Positions 1 through 6,893 of a stretch of DNA of 8,306 nt are shown piece by piece (within the stretch, counting starts at the first letter, position 1; every line of letters starts with the position of its first letter). Under the pieces are notes generated by a model, which was given only the letters and a program-made list of their open reading frames with translations, did not search any database and was not told the DNA's origin. Where the stretch lies: positions 1-8,306 of the forward strand of contig CALCOQ010000020.1 in assembly GCA_937897005.1 (NCBI GenBank), read 5' to 3'. The DNA comes from an uncultured euryarchaeote. GTDB taxonomy: Archaea; Thermoplasmatota; Poseidoniia; Poseidoniales; Poseidoniaceae. Made by a program: the position numbers and the translations under genes.

Positions 1-687
1 ATCAAAGCTTGGGCTGCACATGATTGTGGAAAGGCACTCAATCCATTGGCGGTCAAAGGACAAATCATCGGCTCATGCCACATGGGCATGGGTCAGGTGC
101 TTTCTGAAGAAATGAAGTATGGCCGCGATGGACACCTGATGAATCCAGATCTGCTCGATTACAAAATCATGAGCGTGCATGAGATGCCGGAAGTGGTACC
201 CATCATCGTTGAGAGCAATGATCCCGAGGGCCCATTCGGTGCCAAGGAAGCAGGAGAAGGACCACTGTTACCGATACTGCCAGCGGTGTGTAACGCTGTA
301 TACGATGCAATCGGTATTCGGCCCGATGAATTGCCTTTGACTCCCGATAGAATGCACAAGATGATCGAGAAGAAGTGCAAAGAATCAGGTATCGAGGAGC
401 CAATGGAATTGCCGAATCCTTCGTTTGAACCATCAGCACTGCAGCAGAAGATCTCTGAACGAGCAGAGGAACATGCTGAACGAGACCTGCAGCGAGACCT
501 GTTGAAAGACAGAACGCCATATGTCAACGGGGTATTGTTCGGCTTCGACCCTGAACTTCCACTCATCGAGCAGGATGAAGGCTGGAGAGAAGCGATCACC
601 CCCGAGCAAGAGGACCTGATCGAAGATGGAAAACGAGCGGCGCGTGCATGGAAACATGTCGAGCGCCGATATAGGAGTGATGACTGA
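1..687 (+). CDS. hcrA: Molybdopterin-binding large subunit of a 4-hydroxybenzoyl-CoA reductase-type molybdenum hydroxylase (3' part)
   Basis: This reading frame is open from the first base, so the N-terminus lies outside the window; 228 codons are visible. The start resembles the C-terminal region of xanthine dehydrogenase-family large subunits, with AAHDCGKALNPLAV (codons 6-19) and GMGQVLSEE shortly after. GPFGAKEAGEGP follows near codons 78-89. The Glu encoded at 256-258 is in the position of the family's catalytic base, next to the molybdenum site. In the family this subunit binds molybdopterin-cytosine dinucleotide and reduces or hydroxylates the substrate; the linked FAD subunit points to an aromatic acyl-CoA. 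The recognisable fold ends near codon 125, around TPDRMHKMIEKK, where typical homologues stop. About 100 further residues form a charged extension (codons 126-228) with a predicted helical stretch rich in Glu, Arg and Gln. The stop overlaps the next gene's start by one base. Family confidence is high, but the exact substrate is inferred. Confidence 0.88.
   Translation: MKAWAAHDCGKALNPLAVKGQIIGSCHMGMGQVLSEEMKYGRDGHLMNPDLLDYKIMSVHEMPEVVPIIVESNDPEGPFGAKEAGEGPLLPILPAVCNAVYDAIGIRPDELPLTPDRMHKMIEKKCKESGIEEPMELPNPSFEPSALQQKISERAEEHAERDLQRDLLKDRTPYVNGVLFGFDPELPLIEQDEGWREAITPEQEDLIEDGKRAARAWKHVERRYRSDD
673..677 (+). promoter_or_regulatory. Shine-Dalgarno site AGGAG of the FAD-subunit gene
   Basis: AGGAG lies inside the 3' end of the upstream large-subunit gene, nine bases before the ATG at 687. 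This spacing favours Met1 over the in-frame ATG two codons later (693). Together with the TGATG stop/start overlap it suggests translational coupling of the two subunits. Confidence 0.65.
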
Positions 688-1673
688 TGCGGATGCCACC
701 CTTCGTGCTACATTCTCCCAAGAGTATCACAGAGGCCATGAGCATCGCTGAGACCTTGCTTGATATCGGTGAAGATTTTGATTGGATCTCAGGTGGGACT
801 GATCTACTTCCAAATTACAAGTGGCACCTGAACGCGAAACCCAGCGTGATATCATTGGCTGGGGTCGAAGAGATGAACAGATTGACTGAGAACCACATTG
901 GAGGGATGGTCAGACTGCATGATCTCGCCAATGATGAGTCTACGCATCCATTGATTCGACAAGCTACCGCGACCATTGCCTCAGTCATGATCAGGCGCTC
1001 AGGAACCGTAGGCGGGAACATCTGCCTCGATACACGATGCTTCTGGTTCAATCAGACCGAAGAATGGCGCAGGTCCATCGAATGGTGCTACAAATGCGAT
1101 TGCGACACCTCGGCAGATTGCCGAGTCATCCCCAACCAGAATACATTGTGCGTAGCAACTTACCAAGCCGACCTTGCTCCAGTTCTGATGTGCTTGGATG
1201 CAACTATTCATCTGGTTTCCCCAGCCGGTTCTCGGTCGATGCCAATTGAGGAATTCTTTGAACTCGACGGCATCAAGAGAAATGTCCTCGGAGCAGGAGA
1301 AATGGTTTCACACGTCACCTTGCCAGACGAGGCCAAGAATTGGGCCGGCTCATACCGCAAACTGAGGCTCAGAGAATCATGGGATTTTCCTGAAGCGGGA
1401 GTTGCTGTTGCATGGAATGGCAGCAAGGATTCGATGCAGGGCTTGAGGATAGCCACCACTGGTTGTGAATCCATTCCACGATTGCATCTCGAAGAAGCCT
1501 CTTCGGCTCTCAATACTTGGAATGGAGAACAAACTGTCAAGGAATTAGGACAAGCTATTCGTGGAGTGGTGAAACCGGTGAACAATACTTACTTCCCCCC
1601 CTCCTATCGCCGCAAGATGTTGCCGGTACTGGTGAAGCGGGCATTTTCAGACCTGATTGAAGGAGTGGAATAA
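687..1673 (+). CDS. hcrB: FAD-binding subunit with cysteine-rich Fe-S insert, 4-hydroxybenzoyl-CoA reductase beta-like
   Basis: This 328-residue protein is the medium, FAD-binding subunit of the molybdenum hydroxylase whose large subunit is encoded just upstream. It passes electrons through FAD within the complex. Visible family marks are the FAD-binding ISGGTDLLPN loop (residues 34-43), the SGTVGGNI segment (105-112), and the C-terminal flavoprotein domain beginning around YRKLRLRESWDFPEAGVA (223-240). Between the FAD-binding halves is an insert of about 40 residues with Cys113, 118, 134, 137, 139, 145 and 155. In 4-hydroxybenzoyl-CoA reductase an insert at this place carries four cysteines binding an extra [4Fe-4S] cluster; Cys118, 134, 145 and 155 match that pattern closely, including the DTRC motif and the 16-residue first spacing. 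Plain xanthine dehydrogenase-type subunits lack this insert. The start overlaps the previous stop (TGATG). Family assignment is firm; the substrate, 4-hydroxybenzoyl-CoA or another aromatic CoA thioester, is inferred. Confidence 0.88.
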   Translation: MRMPPFVLHSPKSITEAMSIAETLLDIGEDFDWISGGTDLLPNYKWHLNAKPSVISLAGVEEMNRLTENHIGGMVRLHDLANDESTHPLIRQATATIASVMIRRSGTVGGNICLDTRCFWFNQTEEWRRSIEWCYKCDCDTSADCRVIPNQNTLCVATYQADLAPVLMCLDATIHLVSPAGSRSMPIEEFFELDGIKRNVLGAGEMVSHVTLPDEAKNWAGSYRKLRLRESWDFPEAGVAVAWNGSKDSMQGLRIATTGCESIPRLHLEEASSALNTWNGEQTVKELGQAIRGVVKPVNNTYFPPSYRRKMLPVLVKRAFSDLIEGVE

Positions 1674-1675
1674 TC

Positions 1676-2677
1676 ATGAAGAACAGGATGATCTTGGTTT
1701 CTATCTTGCTTATCGTGCCGATGCTTTCAATGGCCGTTCCAGCTTCTGCTCAAGATATTGAAACCCCGTCATGGGAAATTGGATGGGTGGAAGACCATTC
1801 AAATGCAGTTCTTCTGACTTCAATTGGAGACAAGAACTCGAATGATTGGTGGGACACAGGTGGGACGACCACTCTTGAATTCTACATCGAGAACACAAGA
1901 ATGGTCGAGGTCACCATCAATCTTGAGTTCGAGAGTGACCATGAGGATGAGTTTGGCTGGGTCGAAGTAGAACTGGATGAGAGTGTTGTGGTTGCAGGTC
2001 AATCGAACAAAACCTTCTCCGTTTCTATAGAAGTTGGTGCTTTGAACGATGTCAGTGAAGGCAGTACGCATGAATTGAGAATAATAGCACAAGAAGATAC
2101 ACTGCTCTCCACCACTCCTCAGATCATCGAAATAGATACCCAAGTACCTCGGGTCGCGGTCATGACAACTGATGTCATCAACGAGGATATCCCTGTGATG
2201 GCAGGTGATTCCATGGATGTGAAGGTGGAGATCACGAATCTAGGAAACAAGAATGATGGATTGGTGAATACCGAGACGAAGTTGACCATTGATGGATGCC
2301 CACAACTGAATGCTGAAGCAGATACCAGTCTGTTCGAGACAGTGGAACCAGGCGCAACCATTGAAGCGAACTTCGAAGTTTCCGCAGCCTCGAGTCACCC
2401 GTCCAAATCCTGTGTGGTCACATTCAGGTCTTCCTCTGCTGGACTTGCAAGTGTGACCGACAGTATCGAACTGGAAGTTCGTTCCTCATCATCTTCGACC
2501 CCATCTACAGATAATGGAGGAGATGATGGTGGAAATGGCGATGAAGGTGACGGCGATGATACAGAAGTCGATGAAGGTGTGCGTGCTAATTTCCTGAATT
2601 CCATTTCTTTGATTTCGAGCCTTGCAATTATTGGTATTGCAGCCTTGGTTCGACGTTTTGATACTAAATGCCCCTGA
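1676..2677 (+). CDS. Secreted, membrane-anchored protein with two Ig-like regions (function unknown)
   Basis: This 333-residue protein begins with a clear signal peptide: MKNR, a hydrophobic core, then AVPASA with likely cleavage after residue 25. Residues about 30-155 and 156-268 are rich in alternating beta-strand patterns. The second region (VMAGDSMDVKVEITNLGNKNDG, residues 174-195) looks like a CARDB/NEW3-type beta-sandwich of the sort common in archaeal surface proteins. Cys208 and Cys246 could pair outside the cell. A Ser/Thr-rich stretch (269-277) leads to an Asp/Gly linker (about 279-300), then one hydrophobic helix (about 307-325) and Arg326-Arg327. This is the layout of a cell-surface protein held by a C-terminal anchor. 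The end resembles archaeosortase-type tails, but no PGF motif is present, so simple membrane anchoring is likelier. AGGAG at 1661-1665, inside the end of the preceding gene, supports the start; with a two-base gap the gene is probably cotranscribed with the reductase genes. Its biological role cannot be told from the sequence. Confidence 0.8.
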   Translation: MKNRMILVSILLIVPMLSMAVPASAQDIETPSWEIGWVEDHSNAVLLTSIGDKNSNDWWDTGGTTTLEFYIENTRMVEVTINLEFESDHEDEFGWVEVELDESVVVAGQSNKTFSVSIEVGALNDVSEGSTHELRIIAQEDTLLSTTPQIIEIDTQVPRVAVMTTDVINEDIPVMAGDSMDVKVEITNLGNKNDGLVNTETKLTIDGCPQLNAEADTSLFETVEPGATIEANFEVSAASSHPSKSCVVTFRSSSAGLASVTDSIELEVRSSSSSTPSTDNGGDDGGNGDEGDGDDTEVDEGVRANFLNSISLISSLAIIGIAALVRRFDTKCP

Positions 2678-2787
2678 TAGATACCCTTGGGAGCCTATGA
2701 CCAGTGATGGGCAACCTATTTGAGTGGTATTTTGCTCGGCGAAGCATCATTGTCTGAACATCGTCAGCATACTGGGTTGAGAATATA
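2678..2787 (+). promoter_or_regulatory. Intergenic gap, likely holding the promoter of the MoxR cluster (weak)
   Basis: This is the longest non-coding stretch in the window and separates the reductase/surface-protein genes from the MoxR cluster. It has AT-richer patches, CTATTTGA near 2716 and GTATTTTG near 2728, that could act as a degenerate archaeal TATA element. Neither is close to consensus, and no oligo-T terminator is evident. The next gene has only a poor Shine-Dalgarno site, consistent with a fresh transcript. Calling it a promoter region rests mainly on position. Confidence 0.25.
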
Positions 2788-4380
2788 ATGTCAGAGGCGA
2801 AGGAAGGTATCCGTTTGGAGACTTGGCTTGGCGTTGGTGTCGTCATTTCGATTCTTCTCTCAACATCTGTCATTCTCCTGGCCAGCAGCGATAAACAAAC
2901 CGTCTACAGTGCATATGTCACCGAAGCAGATGGAGACTACCAGCATCAACAATTGAGTGAGATGAGAGCATCTCTCGACAAGTACACTATCGCCAACACC
3001 ATGTCCACTCCCATGCTCGTCAATGATTGGAGAGAACCTCACCGCACCACTCTGGTCATCGTCGCCCCTGAGAAGCCATTTGATATGGCTGAAGCAGAAG
3101 CAATCCATGATTTCGTCACCCAGAAAGGTGGGAAGGTCATTCTAGCTGCTGATTCAAGCAACGCCCAGAGAGTTGCGGACCAATTCGGAGTACAATTCTT
3201 TGAGTACCCAATAATGGATATGGACCAATTCTATGAGGTCAAACATTTCAAAGGAGTGAATTCAGGTACCCAAGCACCACAGAACCAGACCAATGTCTGG
3301 ACTGTGGCCAGTGTCAATCAAGATGTTTCCCAGATGGATGGATTGGCACTGAACACAGGTTGTACACAAGAAAACCTCAATGCCCACAAGACCGATGATT
3401 GTAGGATGCCAGTGCTGATGCGCAGCCCTACTGCGATTCAGGTGCTTGGACCTGGAACAAATGAGGAGATGAACGTACGCAGAGATGTCAAGGTTCTTGC
3501 GACCGCTTCAGATTCCGCCTATCAGGACGTTACTGGTACTGCCGATCTTACAAGCAACCTCAACATCAAACTTGGAGCCGGTGAAACCGGATTAATAATT
3601 CGAATCGATTATCCGGGAATCAAGGCCATGGACATCAACCCGGGGTCGGGAGACAGGCTCGATGAGGTGGAGGTGACTGGCAGTATCGTCTTCGTCGCCA
3701 ATGATGATGCATTTGCAGACCATCTCTGGGACCTTCCAACCGCCGTTGCCACTGGCAAAGCACAATGCCAATCGGATCTTGTCTATGCTGATCATACCTG
3801 CTGGAATTCCGAATTATCGGCAAACAGCAACTGGAACGGAAACGGTGCCTATTTCGCCGAACTGATCCATGACATGAGCGAACAGGAGAATGACGACTTG
3901 TCAAGCCTCATCAAATTGCATCCAGAGAAATTCTATCTGGTGTTCGATGAATCAAGGCACGTCACCAGTACCTTGACCTCACCATTCACTGAAGCGATGG
4001 GAGCGATCGTCCTGCTGACTTCAGATGCTTGGCTCAAGTGGTTGATAGTTCTCAATCTACTGGCTCTGTTATCGATTGCGATAATGGTGGTTCCAGAGAA
4101 AGAGAATTGGCGACATGTATTCGATCTCACCAGATTCAGAGAAAGGCCTGACAAATTGGACCCGGGTACTTACCAACAACGGGTCAGGCAGGCACTGATG
4201 GAAAAGGTGCGGATATTCCACGACTTGACCAAGGAAGAGATGGTGCATAAGTCGCCACCAGAGATTCAAGCAATGATCACCGACCCCAGGCTGATAGAAT
4301 TGGCCTACAGCCAGAACCGTATTTTCGCCCCAGAAGAGTTACGCCAGCTATTGCAGGCGATACGGCGCTGGGGTAAATGA
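2788..4380 (+). CDS. DUF4350-family membrane protein of a MoxR cluster
   Basis: This 530-residue protein has one helix near the N-terminus (about 13-32), a large domain (33-about 414), a second helix (about 415-436), and a 94-residue charged, helical tail. By the positive-inside rule the large domain should be external and the tail cytoplasmic. The domain shows DUF4350 hallmarks: TTLVIVAPEKPFDMAEAEAI (87-106), then FVTQKGGKVILAAD (109-122), GSIVFVANDDAFADHLWD (298-315) ahead of an NGAYFAELI helix, and VFDESRH (385-391), matching the family's usual DE-Y/H-H motif. The fold is thought to resemble class I glutamine amidotransferase-like domains, without an obvious catalytic Cys here. Cys192/Cys205 and Cys327/Cys338 are spaced so that they could form disulfides. 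The ATG at 2788 is the only sensible start, since an in-frame stop lies at 2755-2757; no good Shine-Dalgarno site precedes it. Genes of this family recur beside MoxR and DUF58 genes, as here. It probably acts as the membrane partner or sensor of that ATPase system, though its biochemical activity is unknown. Confidence 0.8.
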   Translation: MSEAKEGIRLETWLGVGVVISILLSTSVILLASSDKQTVYSAYVTEADGDYQHQQLSEMRASLDKYTIANTMSTPMLVNDWREPHRTTLVIVAPEKPFDMAEAEAIHDFVTQKGGKVILAADSSNAQRVADQFGVQFFEYPIMDMDQFYEVKHFKGVNSGTQAPQNQTNVWTVASVNQDVSQMDGLALNTGCTQENLNAHKTDDCRMPVLMRSPTAIQVLGPGTNEEMNVRRDVKVLATASDSAYQDVTGTADLTSNLNIKLGAGETGLIIRIDYPGIKAMDINPGSGDRLDEVEVTGSIVFVANDDAFADHLWDLPTAVATGKAQCQSDLVYADHTCWNSELSANSNWNGNGAYFAELIHDMSEQENDDLSSLIKLHPEKFYLVFDESRHVTSTLTSPFTEAMGAIVLLTSDAWLKWLIVLNLLALLSIAIMVVPEKENWRHVFDLTRFRERPDKLDPGTYQQRVRQALMEKVRIFHDLTKEEMVHKSPPEIQAMITDPRLIELAYSQNRIFAPEELRQLLQAIRRWGK

Positions 4381-4396
4381 ATAAAAGAAGAACCAA

Positions 4397-4403
4397 GGAG
4401 GAG
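4397..4403 (+). promoter_or_regulatory. Shine-Dalgarno site GGAGGAG fixing the MoxR start at 4410
   Basis: GGAGGAG ends six bases before the ATG at 4410. The earlier in-frame ATG at 4377, which overlaps the DUF4350 stop as ATGA, has no comparable site upstream. If 4377 were used, the Shine-Dalgarno sequence would be translated as Lys-Glu-Glu. The downstream start is therefore preferred. Confidence 0.75.
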
Positions 4404-4409
4404 AAAACA

Positions 4410-5537
4410 ATGCAACCCCCAGCCGTACCACCGACAGCCCCAGCCCCGCCAGCCCCGGCGGCGCCTATGCCAGCCCCAGCAGCACCTATGCCAGCAGCAC
4501 CCGCCGCACCAATGCCAGCAGCACCTGCCGCTCCTGTTCAGGCTCAAGCAGCAGCACAGCCCAGACACCAAAGCACCGCTGAAGTCCGAGAGCGCCTTCA
4601 AGCGGTTGGTGCCATCTCTCAAGCGATCAGTGCTGAAATACAGAAAGTCATCATTGGAAAGTCGCACGTCATCGACAATGTTCTGATCGACATTCTTTCC
4701 AACGGAAACCTCCTCTTCGAGGATTATCCGGGATTGGCAAAGACGCTGATGACCAACACCTTCGCAGATTCATTAGGTTGTGATTTCAAGCGTGTTCAAT
4801 TCACTCCTGACCTGCTACCTGCAGACATCACCGGTACGAACATCTACGATGCCAAGAAGGGAGAGTTCACCTTCAAGCCCGGTCCATTGTTCTGTAATCT
4901 ACTACTTGCTGACGAGATCAACCGTGCACCGCCAAAGACTCAAGCAGCATTGCTTGAAGCGATGCAGGAGAAGCAAGTGACCATTGGAACAGTCACTCAC
5001 AAGTTGCCAGCACCATTCATCGTCATGGCGACTCAGAACCCAGTGGAGCAGGAAGGTACCTATCCACTGCCTGAGGCTCAACTGGACCGTTTCATGTTCA
5101 AGATGAGTGTAGGATATCCTGACCGTGCTGACGAGGACGAGATTCTGGCCCGACGTATCACTCGAAGGAAGGATGCAGTTGATGTCGATGTCATCACCGA
5201 CCCTCAGCGTGTCATTGCCATGCAACAAGCATGTGAAGACGTATACGTTGACCCGGCCATTCGCATGTACATGGTCGAGTGTGTTGCCCGAACACGTGAA
5301 GACCCACGAGTGCTCGTGGGTTCCTCACCTCGTGGTTCTCAAGCACTACTCAAGGTTGGTCGTGCTTCTGCAGCCATGCGTGGACGAGATTTCGTGACTC
5401 CCGACGACATCAAGGCAGTCGCTGAACTCGCACTTGCTCACAGGCTGATTCTCAAGCCAGAACATCAGATCAAGGGTCTGGAACCCGGAGAAGTGATTCA
5501 GTCTATTCTCAGAGAAGTTCCAGTTCCAACCGTCTGA
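4410..5537 (+). CDS. moxR: MoxR-family AAA+ ATPase with a Pro/Ala-rich N-terminal tail
   Basis: This 375-residue protein is a MoxR AAA+ ATPase, a chaperone-like enzyme that uses ATP to remodel or activate partner proteins, often ones with von Willebrand A domains. Residues from the ATG at 4410: a low-complexity Pro/Ala tail (3-50), then the AAA+ core. Walker A is EDYPGLAKT (104-112), with the Ala before Lys that is usual in MoxR. Walker B is LLLADEINR (164-172), with Asp168 and Glu169. Sensor 1 is ATQNP with Asn210, the LDRF motif (225-228) holds the likely arginine finger Arg227, and sensor 2 lies in SSPRG (305-309) with Arg308. The C-terminal lid domain is complete. All catalytic residues are present, so it should be active. 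An alternative start at 4377 would add eleven mostly charged residues. It lies 29 bp after the DUF4350 gene and 32 bp before the DUF58 gene, its usual partners, so one operon is likely. The client protein is unknown. Confidence 0.93.
   Translation: MQPPAVPPTAPAPPAPAAPMPAPAAPMPAAPAAPMPAAPAAPVQAQAAAQPRHQSTAEVRERLQAVGAISQAISAEIQKVIIGKSHVIDNVLIDILSNGNLLFEDYPGLAKTLMTNTFADSLGCDFKRVQFTPDLLPADITGTNIYDAKKGEFTFKPGPLFCNLLLADEINRAPPKTQAALLEAMQEKQVTIGTVTHKLPAPFIVMATQNPVEQEGTYPLPEAQLDRFMFKMSVGYPDRADEDEILARRITRRKDAVDVDVITDPQRVIAMQQACEDVYVDPAIRMYMVECVARTREDPRVLVGSSPRGSQALLKVGRASAAMRGRDFVTPDDIKAVAELALAHRLILKPEHQIKGLEPGEVIQSILREVPVPTV
4458..4538 (+). repeat. In-gene tandem repeat encoding AAPMPA units
   Basis: Within the MoxR N-terminal tail the peptide AAPMPA occurs three times (residues 17-22, 24-29 and 32-37), followed by a decayed fourth copy AAPV (40-43). 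The units are spaced seven to eight codons apart. At the DNA level the shared core is CCTATGCCAGC or CCAATGCCAGC. Such a repeat can expand or contract by slippage and would change the tail length without altering the frame. Confidence 0.8.
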
Positions 5538-5569
5538 GTTCAAACTGATGGTCCTGGAAGTGAAACTGG

Positions 5570-6883
5570 ATGTGGTCGCGCAAATCCGCCCTGCTTGGAA
5601 GCCTAGCGGTTTCCATGTACTTGATGGGGCTGACTCTGCGCAACTCACAGTTGGTCACAGTCGCAGTAGTGATATTCGTATTCCTTACCTATGCTGCACT
5701 GTTCTCAGGACACGCTGATGTCGCAGCCAGCGGTCGCAGAATGGACGAATGGATGGGAGAGGAAGGAGTTGCTCTCTCAAACGTTTCAGCAATGCGAAAA
5801 TTATCTACGGCCAGAGTCTTTGAAGATGGCGAGGTTGAGATAACCCTGAGAATGCAGAATCACAGTGCTTTACCGAAGATTCTTGAGGTGCGAGACCGAG
5901 TACCTGAGGTCATGCGAATCAAGCAAGGCGCCAATTATATCCTGATGGAATTGGGACCTCGCCGTGAAACCTTCATCGAATACACCGTCGAATGTCCACT
6001 CAGAGGATTCTACAGTGTAGGCCCTGTGGCTGTTCGTGTACAGGATACATTCGGAATGTTCCACAAAGAGAAGGAACTACATGTCTACGATGATTTCTTG
6101 GTATTTCCAAAAATGGAAGACCTCAAGGATACTTTCGTCAAGAGCAAGGTTCCAAAGATCTTCACTGGTGCAGTGAACATCAGACAACCAGGACCTGGTA
6201 GTGAATTCTACAGCCTGCGCGAGTACTTCGATGGAGACTCTTTCAGGTCTATCAACTGGAATGCATACGCTCGCAGTGGCAAATTGATGGTCAATGAGAG
6301 AGAAAGAGATGCTGTTTCAGATATCATACTCATCGTCGACAGCAGGGCGATTGCTGAGACCGGCCCAGTCAGTCGAAATGCGCTTGTGTATTCAACACGG
6401 GCTGCCGCCTCTCTTGCCAGATTTTTTCTCTCAAGAAGAGACTCTGTAGGCCTCATCGTCTATGGAGATGAAGTGGTATCAGTGGATCGAGACACCGGTA
6501 AGAAACAGTTGTATGTCATCTTGACCAAACTGGCTGGAGCGATGGCGAGAGGAAACACCCCCCTACAGGTGGTTGTCAATCGTATTCTTCCACACATCAA
6601 CAGGGGCAGTCCAATCATCGTCATGTCCAATCTTGAACAAGACCCAACAATAGTCAATGCTCTTCGAGACTTCAGAGCAAGAAACTTCGACGTCACTGTT
6701 CTTTCCCCTTCCAGCCTGGAGTTTGAGTTCGATGCACGTCGTATCGACAGAACGGGATTCGAGGTCATGAAGACCGAACGTGACATTCTGATCAGCGAAT
6801 TGCGCGGAATGGGCGTGAACATCATGGATTGGGAACCTGATATGTTACTATCAACCGCTCTGGCTGGAGCAAGAGGATTCTGA
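5570..6883 (+). CDS. DUF58 / von Willebrand A-like membrane protein, MoxR partner
   Basis: This 437-residue protein is anchored by two N-terminal helices (about 7-23 and 28-45). Its positively charged N-terminus suggests that the following soluble part is cytoplasmic. Residues about 75-170 are beta-rich. The DUF58 signature follows, SEFYSLREYFDGDSFRSI then NWNAYARSGKLMV (211-241), matching the family pattern of R-E-Y, G-D, I-N-W and A-R. Residues 250-430 form a von Willebrand A-like domain. Its metal-site loop reads IVDSRAIAE (255-263): Asp257 is kept, but the usual D-x-S-x-S is not, so metal binding may be weak or absent. DUF58 proteins are regular partners of MoxR ATPases and are thought to be their substrates or adaptors. 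The start is preceded by GGAAGTGA (5556-5563), a near-consensus Shine-Dalgarno site; an in-frame stop at 5561-5563 rules out an earlier start. The downstream gene follows after ten bases. Confidence 0.9.
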   Translation: MWSRKSALLGSLAVSMYLMGLTLRNSQLVTVAVVIFVFLTYAALFSGHADVAASGRRMDEWMGEEGVALSNVSAMRKLSTARVFEDGEVEITLRMQNHSALPKILEVRDRVPEVMRIKQGANYILMELGPRRETFIEYTVECPLRGFYSVGPVAVRVQDTFGMFHKEKELHVYDDFLVFPKMEDLKDTFVKSKVPKIFTGAVNIRQPGPGSEFYSLREYFDGDSFRSINWNAYARSGKLMVNERERDAVSDIILIVDSRAIAETGPVSRNALVYSTRAAASLARFFLSRRDSVGLIVYGDEVVSVDRDTGKKQLYVILTKLAGAMARGNTPLQVVVNRILPHINRGSPIIVMSNLEQDPTIVNALRDFRARNFDVTVLSPSSLEFEFDARRIDRTGFEVMKTERDILISELRGMGVNIMDWEPDMLLSTALAGARGF

Positions 6884-6888
6884 GGTGA
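6882..6888 (+). promoter_or_regulatory. Shine-Dalgarno site GAGGTGA fixing the start at 6894
   Basis: GAGGTGA overlaps the stop codon of the DUF58 gene and ends five bases before the ATG at 6894. It fits the archaeal 16S anti-Shine-Dalgarno sequence well. The in-frame GTG at 6885 lies within this site and so is very unlikely to be the start. Confidence 0.75.
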
Positions 6889-6893
6889 TAAAC

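Noticed and set aside
159..599. A 146-residue open frame on the minus strand opposite the molybdenum subunit
   Set aside because: The plus strand encodes clearly conserved enzyme sequence here. The minus frame is Ser-rich low-complexity without motifs, typical of a shadow frame.
2302..2427. Cys208 and Cys246 of the surface protein as a possible metal or Fe-S site
   Set aside because: Only two cysteines in an exported beta-rich region; a disulfide is the simpler explanation.
2707..2757. A 16-codon frame in the intergenic gap before the DUF4350 gene (MGNLFEWYFARRSIIV)
   Set aside because: Too short to judge, with no clear ribosome-binding site; expected by chance in this gap.
4377..4409. Longer MoxR N-terminus starting at the ATGA overlap
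   Set aside because: No ribosome-binding site precedes 4377, while an ideal GGAGGAG sits six bases before the ATG at 4410.
4305..4667. A Trp/Cys/Gly-rich open frame on the minus strand opposite the MoxR start
   Set aside because: The unusual composition is the complement of the Pro/Ala repeat in the MoxR tail and needs no separate gene.
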